From assembly GCA_003567115.1 (NCBI GenBank), contig PXAP01000041.1, positions 1 to 7,736 of the forward strand: a stretch of 7,736 nucleotides of DNA. Reading direction: 5' to 3'. This document shows positions 1 through 6,402 of this stretch, in pieces. The notes below the pieces were generated by a model. It saw nothing but the letters and a program-made list of their open reading frames with translations, was not told the DNA's origin and ran no database searches. Both the position numbers and the translations under genes were made by a program. The stretch is from Bacteroidota bacterium. Its GTDB lineage: Bacteria; Bacteroidota; Bacteroidia; Bacteroidales; PUMT01. Each line of letters starts with the position of its first letter. The stretch's first letter is position 1.

Positions 1-230
1 CCGAGAGATGTCAATGTCTCAATCAGTACAGCGGTCTGGGTGGTCATATGAAGTGATCCGGTGATCCTTGCCCCTTTTAATGGTTTTTCATCACCGTATT
101 TACTTCTGAACTCCATTAACCCTGGCATCTCATGTTCCGCCAGCCGGATATCTTTTCTGCCTGCCCCGGCAAGTCCGATATCTTTGATACGATAATTTAT
201 ATTCTCATCAATCTTTTCCAAATTATTCAT
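1..230 (-). CDS. ahcY: S-adenosylhomocysteinase, N-terminal part (gene continues past left edge)
   Basis: This enzyme (adenosylhomocysteinase) reversibly hydrolyses S-adenosylhomocysteine to adenosine and homocysteine, removing the product that inhibits SAM-dependent methyltransferases. The ATG at 230-228 opens a frame that stays open to base 1, giving 76 full codons. Family hallmarks seen in my translation are GRKDIRLAEHEMPGLM (residues 24-39), KPLKGARITGSLHMT (49-63) and QTAVLIETLTSLG (65-77), which match the conserved N-terminal substrate-binding region of AhcY. The NAD-binding domain and C-terminus lie outside the window. The start is chosen because it places the KDIGLAGAGRK stretch at the usual distance from the N-terminus. 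The leader is A/T-rich without a Shine-Dalgarno. It lies 85 bp after a SAM-dependent methyltransferase, whose by-product it would clear. Identity is read from motifs; co-transcription with that gene is inferred. Confidence 0.93.
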   Translation of the reverse strand, partial: MNNLEKIDENINYRIKDIGLAGAGRKDIRLAEHEMPGLMEFRSKYGDEKPLKGARITGSLHMTTQTAVLIETLTSL

Positions 231-315
231 GATTTTAAAAATTTATTTAATGTATTATTATGTATGTTAATTCCTTTAATTCTTAAAAACAGATCATGTA
301 AAAAATCAAAACATA

Positions 316-1152
316 TCATTTTTTGGCATGGAATATTCCCCAGGTGAGATTATTTTCCTTACCCCCTTTTATCCAATGCCTTAAGCCTTTTTTCATATTT
401 TGAATATACTCTTCCGAAACAAATCCTTTCAGGTCATCCTGTTTTCTTTCAGTTTCCTTCAAAACTTTGGAATAATGCAAAATTAGGTGATCGGGCAATT
501 CTTCAAATGAAACTTCCCTAAAGCCTGTCTCCTTGCATGCTTTTAAGTAAAAGGCAGGTGACCCGAGTGAAGAAAGCTTTATGCGCTCATAAATGGGCTG
601 CAACACTTCCTGATTGCAATTATCAGTCTGCATGGGATCTGAAAAGACAAAATCACCTCCTGTCTTTAATAATCTGTATGCTTCACCTATGACCAGCCTT
701 TTATTGTTACTGTGTAATATGGCATCTTCAGACCATACTAAATCAAAAGTCCTGTCATCAAAGGGAACATCATCATAACTGCCATCAATAATATCGATCA
801 AATGGCTCAATCCCTGATCATTGTTCATTTTCCTTCCCCGCTGGTTCTCTGTTTCACTGAGATTGACAACGGTAACATGACAACCGAACTTCCTGGCCAG
901 ATGACGTGCCGAGCCGGCAAATCCACCGCCAAAATCGACTATCCGGGTGTTTGAATCAATTTTACCTGCAAAGGATGCTATACGGTCAACCGCTCTGCGG
1001 CTGGCAACAGATATTTCTTCATCTTCCGATTCATATATACCAAGGTGAAGATCCTCCCCTCCCCATATTATATAGTAGAAATTATGTGCATCCTGACTGT
1101 TGTAATAATTTCTTGCCACTTCAACATCACTGGAATATTTTCTATTACTCAT
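316..1152 (-). CDS. SAM-dependent N-methyltransferase, sarcosine/dimethylglycine methyltransferase-like
   Basis: A 278-residue class I SAM methyltransferase, about the length of bacterial sarcosine/dimethylglycine N-methyltransferases (SDMT), which add the last one or two methyl groups to form glycine betaine. The N-terminal stretch FYYIIWGGEDLHLGIY (25-40) is typical of this group. The SAM-binding motif I is VDFGGGFAG (72-80), followed by NLSETEN (98-104 region). WSEDAILHS (140-148), FSDPMQ (170-175) and LQPIYERI with LGSP (184-199) also match the SDMT pattern as I remember it. The C-terminus has VSEEYIQNMKKGLRHW (245-260) and WGIF. The start ATG at 1152 has an A/T-rich leader and no Shine-Dalgarno; the stop is TGA. 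It lies 85 bp upstream of ahcY and 100 bp downstream of the pterin methyltransferase gene. The family is read from the sequence. The exact substrate is inferred; another amine, or only one methylation step, is possible. Confidence 0.82.
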   Translation of the reverse strand: MSNRKYSSDVEVARNYYNSQDAHNFYYIIWGGEDLHLGIYESEDEEISVASRRAVDRIASFAGKIDSNTRIVDFGGGFAGSARHLARKFGCHVTVVNLSETENQRGRKMNNDQGLSHLIDIIDGSYDDVPFDDRTFDLVWSEDAILHSNNKRLVIGEAYRLLKTGGDFVFSDPMQTDNCNQEVLQPIYERIKLSSLGSPAFYLKACKETGFREVSFEELPDHLILHYSKVLKETERKQDDLKGFVSEEYIQNMKKGLRHWIKGGKENNLTWGIFHAKK

Positions 1153-1200
1153 GTAAATTTCGTTTATTAATTCAAGAATATATTTATCTGGGTATTAATA

Positions 1201-1212
1201 TTTGCCGGCAAA
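1201..1212. promoter_or_regulatory. Perfect 12-bp palindrome in the intergenic gap; candidate operator
   Basis: TTTGCCGGCAAA reads identically on both strands and sits in the 100-bp gap between the pterin methyltransferase and the SDMT-like gene, 49 bp upstream of the latter's ATG. Its GC core stands out from the very A/T-rich surroundings. A dimeric regulator could bind it, which would make the SDMT-ahcY pair separately controlled. There is no T-run directly after it, so it does not look like an intrinsic terminator. A regulatory role is inferred only from symmetry and position. Confidence 0.3.
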
Positions 1213-1252
1213 ATGATAGCATAACAAACCAAACAGAAAAAAACTGTAATAC

Positions 1253-2050
1253 TTAAAAATCTAACAGGCCTTCCCTGTATGCTGTCATATATTTTTCACA
1301 AAACTGATCCTGTCCGGCCAGCATTTCTGCAGTTATGATGTTTGCCATCATTTTTTTATCCAGAGGATTTACTATTGCCGAATCAAGACCTTTGGTAATT
1401 GCCATTATCATAAAGGTCTGATTGGCAAATTGTCTTTTGGGGATCCCGTAAGATATATTCGAGAGTCCGCAAATGGTATGAATTCCTTTGAATTCCTTAT
1501 TAATGCTTTCAATAGTATTCAGAAACTCAATGCCAAAGTTATCTCCTGAACCAATAGGCTGAACCAGGGGATCGACATAAATATTTTCAACAGGTATATT
1601 ATTGCTGATAAGACTATTGACAAGCTTGTCAGCTATCCTCATCCTGTCATCCCTGGTGTGAGGCATACCTTCATCACTCATGCAAAGAGCAATGATTTTT
1701 ATTCCGGTTCCCCTGATTACAGGCAAAATCCTGTCAAAACGCTCAGATTCAAGAGAAATGGAATTGATCATAGGCGTGCCCTTGTGTACTTTTACCGATT
1801 CCTCAATCACTTTTGGATCGGGTGAATCAATGCAACAAGGTACATCCAGGTTTTCCTGCACAGTCTGCACCAACCACTTTACATAATCTGTCTCCTTCCC
1901 TACGAAAATGCCGGCATTCACATCAATAAAATCTGCACCGGCATCGTATTGTGCTTTGGCAACTTCGACAATCTTTTCTCTATTTTTTTCCCTGATCTCA
2001 TTCCTTATATTTTTACGGCTTGCATTGATCAGTTCACCAACAATTTGCAT
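1253..2050 (-). CDS. Methyltetrahydrofolate:corrinoid methyltransferase (MtgA/AcsE-type pterin-binding protein)
   Basis: This 265-residue pterin-binding (dihydropteroate-synthase-like) TIM barrel should transfer a methyl group between a methylated corrinoid protein and tetrahydrofolate, in the cytoplasm. Visible motifs are GELIN (5-9), DVNAG (43-47), CIDSPD (73-78), MINSISLE (94-101), VDPLVQP (159-165), GLSNISYGIP (195-204) and NPLD (228-231). D75, N96, D160 and N198 fall at nearly the same numbers as the pterin-contacting residues of Moorella AcsE as I recall them. The length equals that of single-domain AcsE and MtgA proteins, with no fused corrinoid domain. The ATG at 2050 is supported by a strong Shine-Dalgarno, and the gene starts 15 bp after the DUF1638 stop. 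With the upstream MttB-family genes it most resembles MtgA of glycine betaine demethylation, passing the methyl group into the folate C1 pool. The direction of transfer and the original methyl donor are inferred. Confidence 0.88.
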   Translation of the reverse strand: MQIVGELINASRKNIRNEIREKNREKIVEVAKAQYDAGADFIDVNAGIFVGKETDYVKWLVQTVQENLDVPCCIDSPDPKVIEESVKVHKGTPMINSISLESERFDRILPVIRGTGIKIIALCMSDEGMPHTRDDRMRIADKLVNSLISNNIPVENIYVDPLVQPIGSGDNFGIEFLNTIESINKEFKGIHTICGLSNISYGIPKRQFANQTFMIMAITKGLDSAIVNPLDKKMMANIITAEMLAGQDQFCEKYMTAYREGLLDF

Positions 2051-2058
2051 ATTAAGTT

Positions 2059-2065
2059 CCTCCTT
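2059..2065 (-). promoter_or_regulatory. Strong ribosome binding site of the pterin methyltransferase gene
   Basis: Read on the minus strand, AAGGAGG directly follows the TAA stop of the DUF1638 gene and is 8 bases from the ATG at 2050. It fixes that start. Ribosomes finishing the upstream gene would stop on top of it, so translational coupling is likely. It is the only strong Shine-Dalgarno seen in the window. Confidence 0.8.
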
Positions 2066-2731
2066 TTATAAAAATTGTTTTTGTGTAATTGTTTCATTGG
2101 GTTTAATATAAATAAATTCATGGTTATCATAAGGACCAAACACTATTTTCCTGAAAAAGTCATCATTAGCTTTATATTCAATAAATTTCTTGTTAAAAAA
2201 ATCAGCGTTCTCCCTGGCCCTTGCCCGCAATTTTTCCACATGGTTATTTGGTCCGGCTGTATTTATAAAGCTTATATATTTATAATTCTCTATTTCCTTC
2301 CGCATTGCTTCCTCAGCCATTTCCGGTCCAACTCTCTGTGTGTACTCATTCTCCATAAGTCCCAGCGGATCTTTTTTATTTCGTATCCAGCTTTTGGTCA
2401 GATAATAGGTTCCCGGATGCCGGTTAAAGATTTTTCTGTATTTTTCACGGTTTCCAAGATAAAATGCAATACAATCATGAACACGAGGTATTATCAGCCC
2501 CTGTGACGATGCTTTGACCCCGACAACCGCATTGGAGCACAATCCAAAACCCAGTATCACTTTACCGTCATCAGATTTTATTTGATCTATGGCATCCTGC
2601 AGTTTTTTTTTCAGCTTATCGGGGCTACGGTGAAGATTCTGTGGCAGATATATAATCCGGATATCTTCAGCATCCATTTTTACATGCTCCAATTCAGGTT
2701 TTATGGCGCCACAGGCTATTATAGTTTTCAT
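2066..2731 (-). CDS. DUF1638 family protein
   Basis: A 221-residue protein of the DUF1638 family, whose biochemical role is not known to me. Family members are often found beside corrinoid-dependent methyltransferase genes in methanogens and in bacteria such as Desulfitobacterium. Visible conserved blocks are ACGAIKPEL (6-14), LHRSPDKL (33-40), GFGLCSN (61-67), IPRVHDCIAFYLG (81-93) and GTYYLTKSW (107-115). C7, C65 and C87, together with H34 and H85, could form a metal or cofactor site; that is inference. There is no signal peptide or membrane segment. The ATG at 2731 follows the hydantoinase-like gene by 24 bp, and a weak GGAG lies about 12 bases upstream. The TAA stop touches the Shine-Dalgarno of the next gene, so it is surely co-transcribed with the pterin methyltransferase. 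A role in corrinoid loading, repair or methyl transfer is plausible from context alone. Confidence 0.87.
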   Translation of the reverse strand: MKTIIACGAIKPELEHVKMDAEDIRIIYLPQNLHRSPDKLKKKLQDAIDQIKSDDGKVILGFGLCSNAVVGVKASSQGLIIPRVHDCIAFYLGNREKYRKIFNRHPGTYYLTKSWIRNKKDPLGLMENEYTQRVGPEMAEEAMRKEIENYKYISFINTAGPNNHVEKLRARARENADFFNKKFIEYKANDDFFRKIVFGPYDNHEFIYIKPNETITQKQFL

Positions 2732-2755
2732 TGTTCGTACAATCTCCGGGACTTT

Positions 2756-4804
2756 TTATTTCTGTTCATTTATCAATGGTTTCAAATTATCCTGTTCAGG
2801 CAGGCCAACCATAGTGTTATAATTCAGATCCGATAATCTGGGATTCCCAATGGCCCTTGCAATAAATCTTAACAAAGAAGCTTCCGTCCTGCGACTCACT
2901 TCTACAAAACAATCTGCAGCACCTGACCGGATGGCTGCTTCTTTAGCTAACCGGTAGGCCGTTTCTTCCGCATAATCACAACAGGTATTATATTCCCTGA
3001 AGATCTTAGTGGAATTTCCATGCTTCGCAATGTAAGAGTACTGTTCTTTGTTGTCACGGACAAACACAATGACTTCCCGGATTTCGGAAATTGATCCGGA
3101 AACAGCACCAACTGCATTTGCCACATCATAGAATTCGGGCAAAATGAATTTTGCCTTTATTGTTTTTGCTGCTTTTTTGAGAAAATGCCTGGCAGGTGCT
3201 CCGGTTCCTACAATCGGGAAACGGCTGTCGGCAATAATTGAGAGGAAGTTATTGTCACTATCCAGTATCTGTTGCAACATCCATTTGCCCCACTCACCGT
3301 CAATAGAAGCCGGCATATCAGAAGGCAGCATATTCTGGCATGCAAGATATATGATCATTTCCTCCACCAGAATGTTGATAATCTTATTAAATACCTCTTC
3401 AGTGAAGTTTCTGGGAGATTTGCCATATATCCCGGAATAATGTTCCAGCGCCACAACGGCCACTTCCCTGTTCCAAAGTTCCAGATTCCTTTCGGCATGC
3501 AGAAGATCAGACGGTGTAATGGCCGAACATTCAATCTTACCCTGATCAATAAATTCATCCATCTGAAGGTGACTGGCATGATATACACCCACTTTTTTGA
3601 ACAAGCCCGACAGCCTGTGGGGTTTACGTATAAGATCTATAATCTTTTTCTGCTTGTCATTCAGTAATCTGTACTCATTTTCATCAACAGAACCATGCAA
3701 ATACCAGTATTCAATATCGGCAGGATCCTTACTAATGACCGATGCCTTTTTTAACCTGTTAAAATCTTTTACTACATTCTCATGATACATTGCTATTTGT
3801 GAAAGGGGCCTGACCCTGTGGGGTCCAAGCATCAGCTCACTTTTTTCGTTGTGGTATATCCTGCTGTCACATCCAAGGCTTATAGTCCTGACTTTGGCAG
3901 CTTCAACTGCAGTATTGTAGTTTCCCACCTTTGCCCCGTCATCTGAAACAACAACACGGTAATCATTAATCAATGCCATATCGGTCGTTGTGCCCCCCAT
4001 ATCAATTACCAGAGCATTACCATTGCCCGAAAGAAATCTCCCTCCTATCGCACTGGCAGCCGGACCTGACAGCACTGTTTCCACTGGCCTTTTGACGGCA
4101 TCATTTGCAGGCATAAGGGTTCCGTCACCTCGCACTATCATTAAGGGGGCTTTAATTCCCAGCTCTTTCATCGAACGATTGACTGCTTCAATAAAATCTG
4201 ACATCACAACTACCAGTGAAGCATTGATGGAGGCAGTGGCAGCTCTTTTGATCGAATCGAGCTTGGTGGACAGCTGATGTGCCATAACAACAGGCAATGA
4301 AGAGTTTTCCCGGATAATTTTGAATGCAGCTTCCTCATGTTCGGGATTCAGGGGACTAAAATAACCCGAAACAGCTACTGCCTCTACATCATGTTGATTT
4401 TCAAGCACCCACTCTTTTACACCCTGTTTATCCAGAGCAGAAAGTTCCATGCCCTGTGCCGTATGACCTCCTTTAAAGTATCCTATGGTACTTGCCGGAA
4501 TCTGATTCAACAACCCATACCTGCCTATCAGATCTTTATCATAACCAATCAATAACAGACCCGCTTTTTTTGCTTTTCCTTCAGCAACGGTATTGGTTGC
4601 AAGCGTACTTGAAATGCCAACAAGCTTGATATTATAATCCGGTTCAATTTTCAGCTTTTTCAATACCTTTATAACGCCAACCTTCAGATCTTCACGTGTG
4701 GTGAGGGATTTTGCCACCGACACCACTTTACGTGAGATATAATCCAACATAACCCCATCAGTATAAGTGCCTCCCGTATTTATGCCTATTATGTACCGGT
4801 TCAT
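2756..4804 (-). CDS. Hydantoinase/oxoprolinase-like ASKHA protein (HyuA family)
   Basis: A 682-residue protein with the hydantoinase A/oxoprolinase fold, an ATP-using actin-like (ASKHA) family. The N-terminal domain (1-180) has the phosphate-1 loop INTGGTYTDG (8-17) and STLATNTVAEG (66-76). The core has RGDGTLM (225-231), PVETVLSGPAAS (240-251) and the phosphate-2 loop VIDMGGTTTDMAL (266-278). The adenosine-type motif GTGAPA (533-538) and ANAVGAVSG (562-570) follow. Most family members carry Asp in the first loop (DxGGTxTD); here it is N9. No CxxC or ferredoxin-like cysteine cluster is seen, so this is not a RamA-type Fe-S reactivator. There is no HyuB partner next to it. Its position between MttB-family and DUF1638/pterin methyltransferase genes suggests an accessory role, perhaps ATP-dependent corrinoid protein reactivation or substrate processing. 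That role is inferred; true N-methylhydantoin or oxoproline hydrolysis is the alternative. The ATG at 4804 is four residues before the first strand, as usual. Confidence 0.84.
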   Translation of the reverse strand: MNRYIIGINTGGTYTDGVMLDYISRKVVSVAKSLTTREDLKVGVIKVLKKLKIEPDYNIKLVGISSTLATNTVAEGKAKKAGLLLIGYDKDLIGRYGLLNQIPASTIGYFKGGHTAQGMELSALDKQGVKEWVLENQHDVEAVAVSGYFSPLNPEHEEAAFKIIRENSSLPVVMAHQLSTKLDSIKRAATASINASLVVVMSDFIEAVNRSMKELGIKAPLMIVRGDGTLMPANDAVKRPVETVLSGPAASAIGGRFLSGNGNALVIDMGGTTTDMALINDYRVVVSDDGAKVGNYNTAVEAAKVRTISLGCDSRIYHNEKSELMLGPHRVRPLSQIAMYHENVVKDFNRLKKASVISKDPADIEYWYLHGSVDENEYRLLNDKQKKIIDLIRKPHRLSGLFKKVGVYHASHLQMDEFIDQGKIECSAITPSDLLHAERNLELWNREVAVVALEHYSGIYGKSPRNFTEEVFNKIINILVEEMIIYLACQNMLPSDMPASIDGEWGKWMLQQILDSDNNFLSIIADSRFPIVGTGAPARHFLKKAAKTIKAKFILPEFYDVANAVGAVSGSISEIREVIVFVRDNKEQYSYIAKHGNSTKIFREYNTCCDYAEETAYRLAKEAAIRSGAADCFVEVSRRTEASLLRFIARAIGNPRLSDLNYNTMVGLPEQDNLKPLINEQK

Positions 4805-4871
4805 AAAATAACAATTGATTTACACATTTTTTTCAAGGCGCAGGCAAACCTATGGTTAATCATACCATTTT

Positions 4872-6344
4872 TTACCGCTCCTTTTTTTGCCGTTCTTCCG
4901 CCTGCTCCAGAATGGTTTCGATCTCTTTATCAGCTTTGGAAGGAACCTTATTTACAGGACCTTCATAGTTATCAATAAGGTCTCTTGTTTTTTCCTGGAT
5001 CCTTTCTTTCATGGTTTTTCGTCCCTCCTCCTCCCATGCCTCATAACTGTTTCTGTCCATAAGTGTCGGCATCCAATGGTTTCTGAAGTGTTTCATTGTA
5101 TGATCTTCATAAAGGTAATGTCCGCCGGGGCCGACATTGTTAATGACATCAACTGACAGTGTTTCTTCATTTACCTCAACCCCCTTTTCAATAATTCTAG
5201 CCATTCCTATGATCTCATCATCCATAACGGTTTGAAAAATATCACCTGTCAAACCTGATTCGGTATATCCGCAATCATGGACAAAATTCGCACCGCTCAT
5301 CATTGCCGCATTAATTGACAGGCTGGCTTCCATGGCAGATTGAATATCCATTTTCTTTGTGTCGGTACATCCGCCAGTTGAGTACATTGGCAGATTACAA
5401 TAGTGCACCATCTCTGTGAGTGCCGCACTTAAAAGGCTTAGTTCAGGGGCACCATACGAATATATCGAACAACGCATATCAAGTATTGACTGCACCCCGC
5501 CAATGATCACGCAGGTTCCCGGATTTATCAGCTGTGAAGCGATAACCCCGACCATGGATTCTGAAAGGGCCACCACAAGCTGACCTGCATGGGAGGCAGG
5601 AACAGTACCACCACCTATAGCGCAGGGACTGTAAACCTGGGGTATTCGATGTTCTGCGCAATACATACATTTGTCGATAGCATGAAAATCGCTGACCAGC
5701 GGAGAAATTGGCTCACCGTAGAAAATATAATTGGGTCGCTGCCTGAATTCTTCTTCGCCTCCGGCCATAGCTATACCCATCCTGTGTATGTCATGGCAAC
5801 CATCGCGTGTGAATGACCAACTCATTATAGGCGTTGTAGTATTGCGAACCATATCAGCAAATTCATATACATCGGCCAGGCCGTTGGTAACGTCGCTGAT
5901 TGATCCGAGTGACTGGACATAGCCAATATTTGGCAATGCATCGCATACCCGGGCAACAAGAGAAGCATCCTTTCTCAGGTATTTTCTTCGTTCAAGAGTA
6001 TCTGTATCAATAAAGTTGGGCGGTGTTGGGCCGGGACCGAAATAACTTCTTTTCTTCTCAATAACAATTTTTTTGGCTTCGTCACCATCCCACGGAAAAA
6101 CTTCCGTAACTACCGGTACTGTAGATAACGCATTAAGAATGACCTGAGGTGGAAAATAAACCCTTATCCCGTCTACTTTACAACCTGCTTTATCAAACAA
6201 CTCCCTTGCACCTTCATGATGCACATTTGCCCCTGTATATTGGAGAGTACGCATCATACCATTATAAATTATCTCTTTCTGGTTTTCAGATAATATTTCA
6301 AAATGAGGACTTTGTTGTATAGTGTAATTTGTTCTGCTAATCAT
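4872..6344 (-). CDS. MttB-family (trimethylamine/betaine) corrinoid methyltransferase, non-pyrrolysine, complete
   Basis: A complete 490-residue COG5598/MttB-superfamily methyltransferase, the normal family length (about 480-495). Members move a methyl group from a methylated amine to a cognate corrinoid protein. Known non-pyrrolysine members act on quaternary amines such as glycine betaine (MtgB), proline betaine or carnitine. Visible motifs are LFDKAGCKVDG (49-59), GGEEEF (195-200), GEPISPL (210-216), YSYGAPELSL (295-304), STGGCTDTK (322-330), SGANFVHDCGY (350-360) and VGPGGHYLYEDHT (404-416). The C-terminus (about 465-490) is highly charged and helical. The frame has no internal TAG, so pyrrolysine is not needed. 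The ATG at 6344 is preceded by an A/T-rich leader without a Shine-Dalgarno; the stop is TAA. It follows another MttB-family gene by 58 bp and precedes the hydantoinase-like gene by 67 bp. The substrate cannot be read from sequence; quaternary amine is the best inference. Confidence 0.92.
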   Translation of the reverse strand: MISRTNYTIQQSPHFEILSENQKEIIYNGMMRTLQYTGANVHHEGARELFDKAGCKVDGIRVYFPPQVILNALSTVPVVTEVFPWDGDEAKKIVIEKKRSYFGPGPTPPNFIDTDTLERRKYLRKDASLVARVCDALPNIGYVQSLGSISDVTNGLADVYEFADMVRNTTTPIMSWSFTRDGCHDIHRMGIAMAGGEEEFRQRPNYIFYGEPISPLVSDFHAIDKCMYCAEHRIPQVYSPCAIGGGTVPASHAGQLVVALSESMVGVIASQLINPGTCVIIGGVQSILDMRCSIYSYGAPELSLLSAALTEMVHYCNLPMYSTGGCTDTKKMDIQSAMEASLSINAAMMSGANFVHDCGYTESGLTGDIFQTVMDDEIIGMARIIEKGVEVNEETLSVDVINNVGPGGHYLYEDHTMKHFRNHWMPTLMDRNSYEAWEEEGRKTMKERIQEKTRDLIDNYEGPVNKVPSKADKEIETILEQAEERQKKER

Positions 6345-6402
6345 TATTATTTTTTTGATTATTATATCATTTCAGTAATATATCCCGAAACAAAAATCAC
6401 TG

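Noticed and set aside
132..347. Plus-strand open frame of 71 codons over the ahcY start
   Set aside because: It overlaps the ahcY N-terminus in antisense and the A/T-rich gap. Its hydrophobic stretch comes from A/T-rich codons, with no start signal or family match.
1233..1247. Hairpin ACAG / seven T / CTGT just after the pterin methyltransferase stop, as a terminator
   Set aside because: The stem is only 4 bp, the T-run lies in the loop rather than after the stem, and no proper T-tract follows.
1201..1252. Bacteroidota-type promoter (TTTG ... TAnnTTTG) upstream of the SDMT-like gene
   Set aside because: A near match TCATTTTG exists, but the upstream TTTG is only about 13 bases away instead of the usual 19-21.
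906..1256. Plus-strand open frames, such as 906-1256, 2075-2506, 3272-3667 and 6409-6759
   Set aside because: They lie opposite well-supported minus-strand genes and encode no recognisable family.
4852..4868. Inverted repeat ATGGT / ACCAT between the second MttB and the HyuA-like gene
   Set aside because: A 5-bp stem with a 7-base loop and no T-tract is expected by chance; the gap is short and the genes look co-transcribed.
6361..6366. TATAAT (minus strand) as a promoter -10 for the second MttB gene
   Set aside because: It is only 16 bases from the ATG, has no convincing -35 at the right spacing, and lies in very A/T-rich DNA inside an apparent operon.
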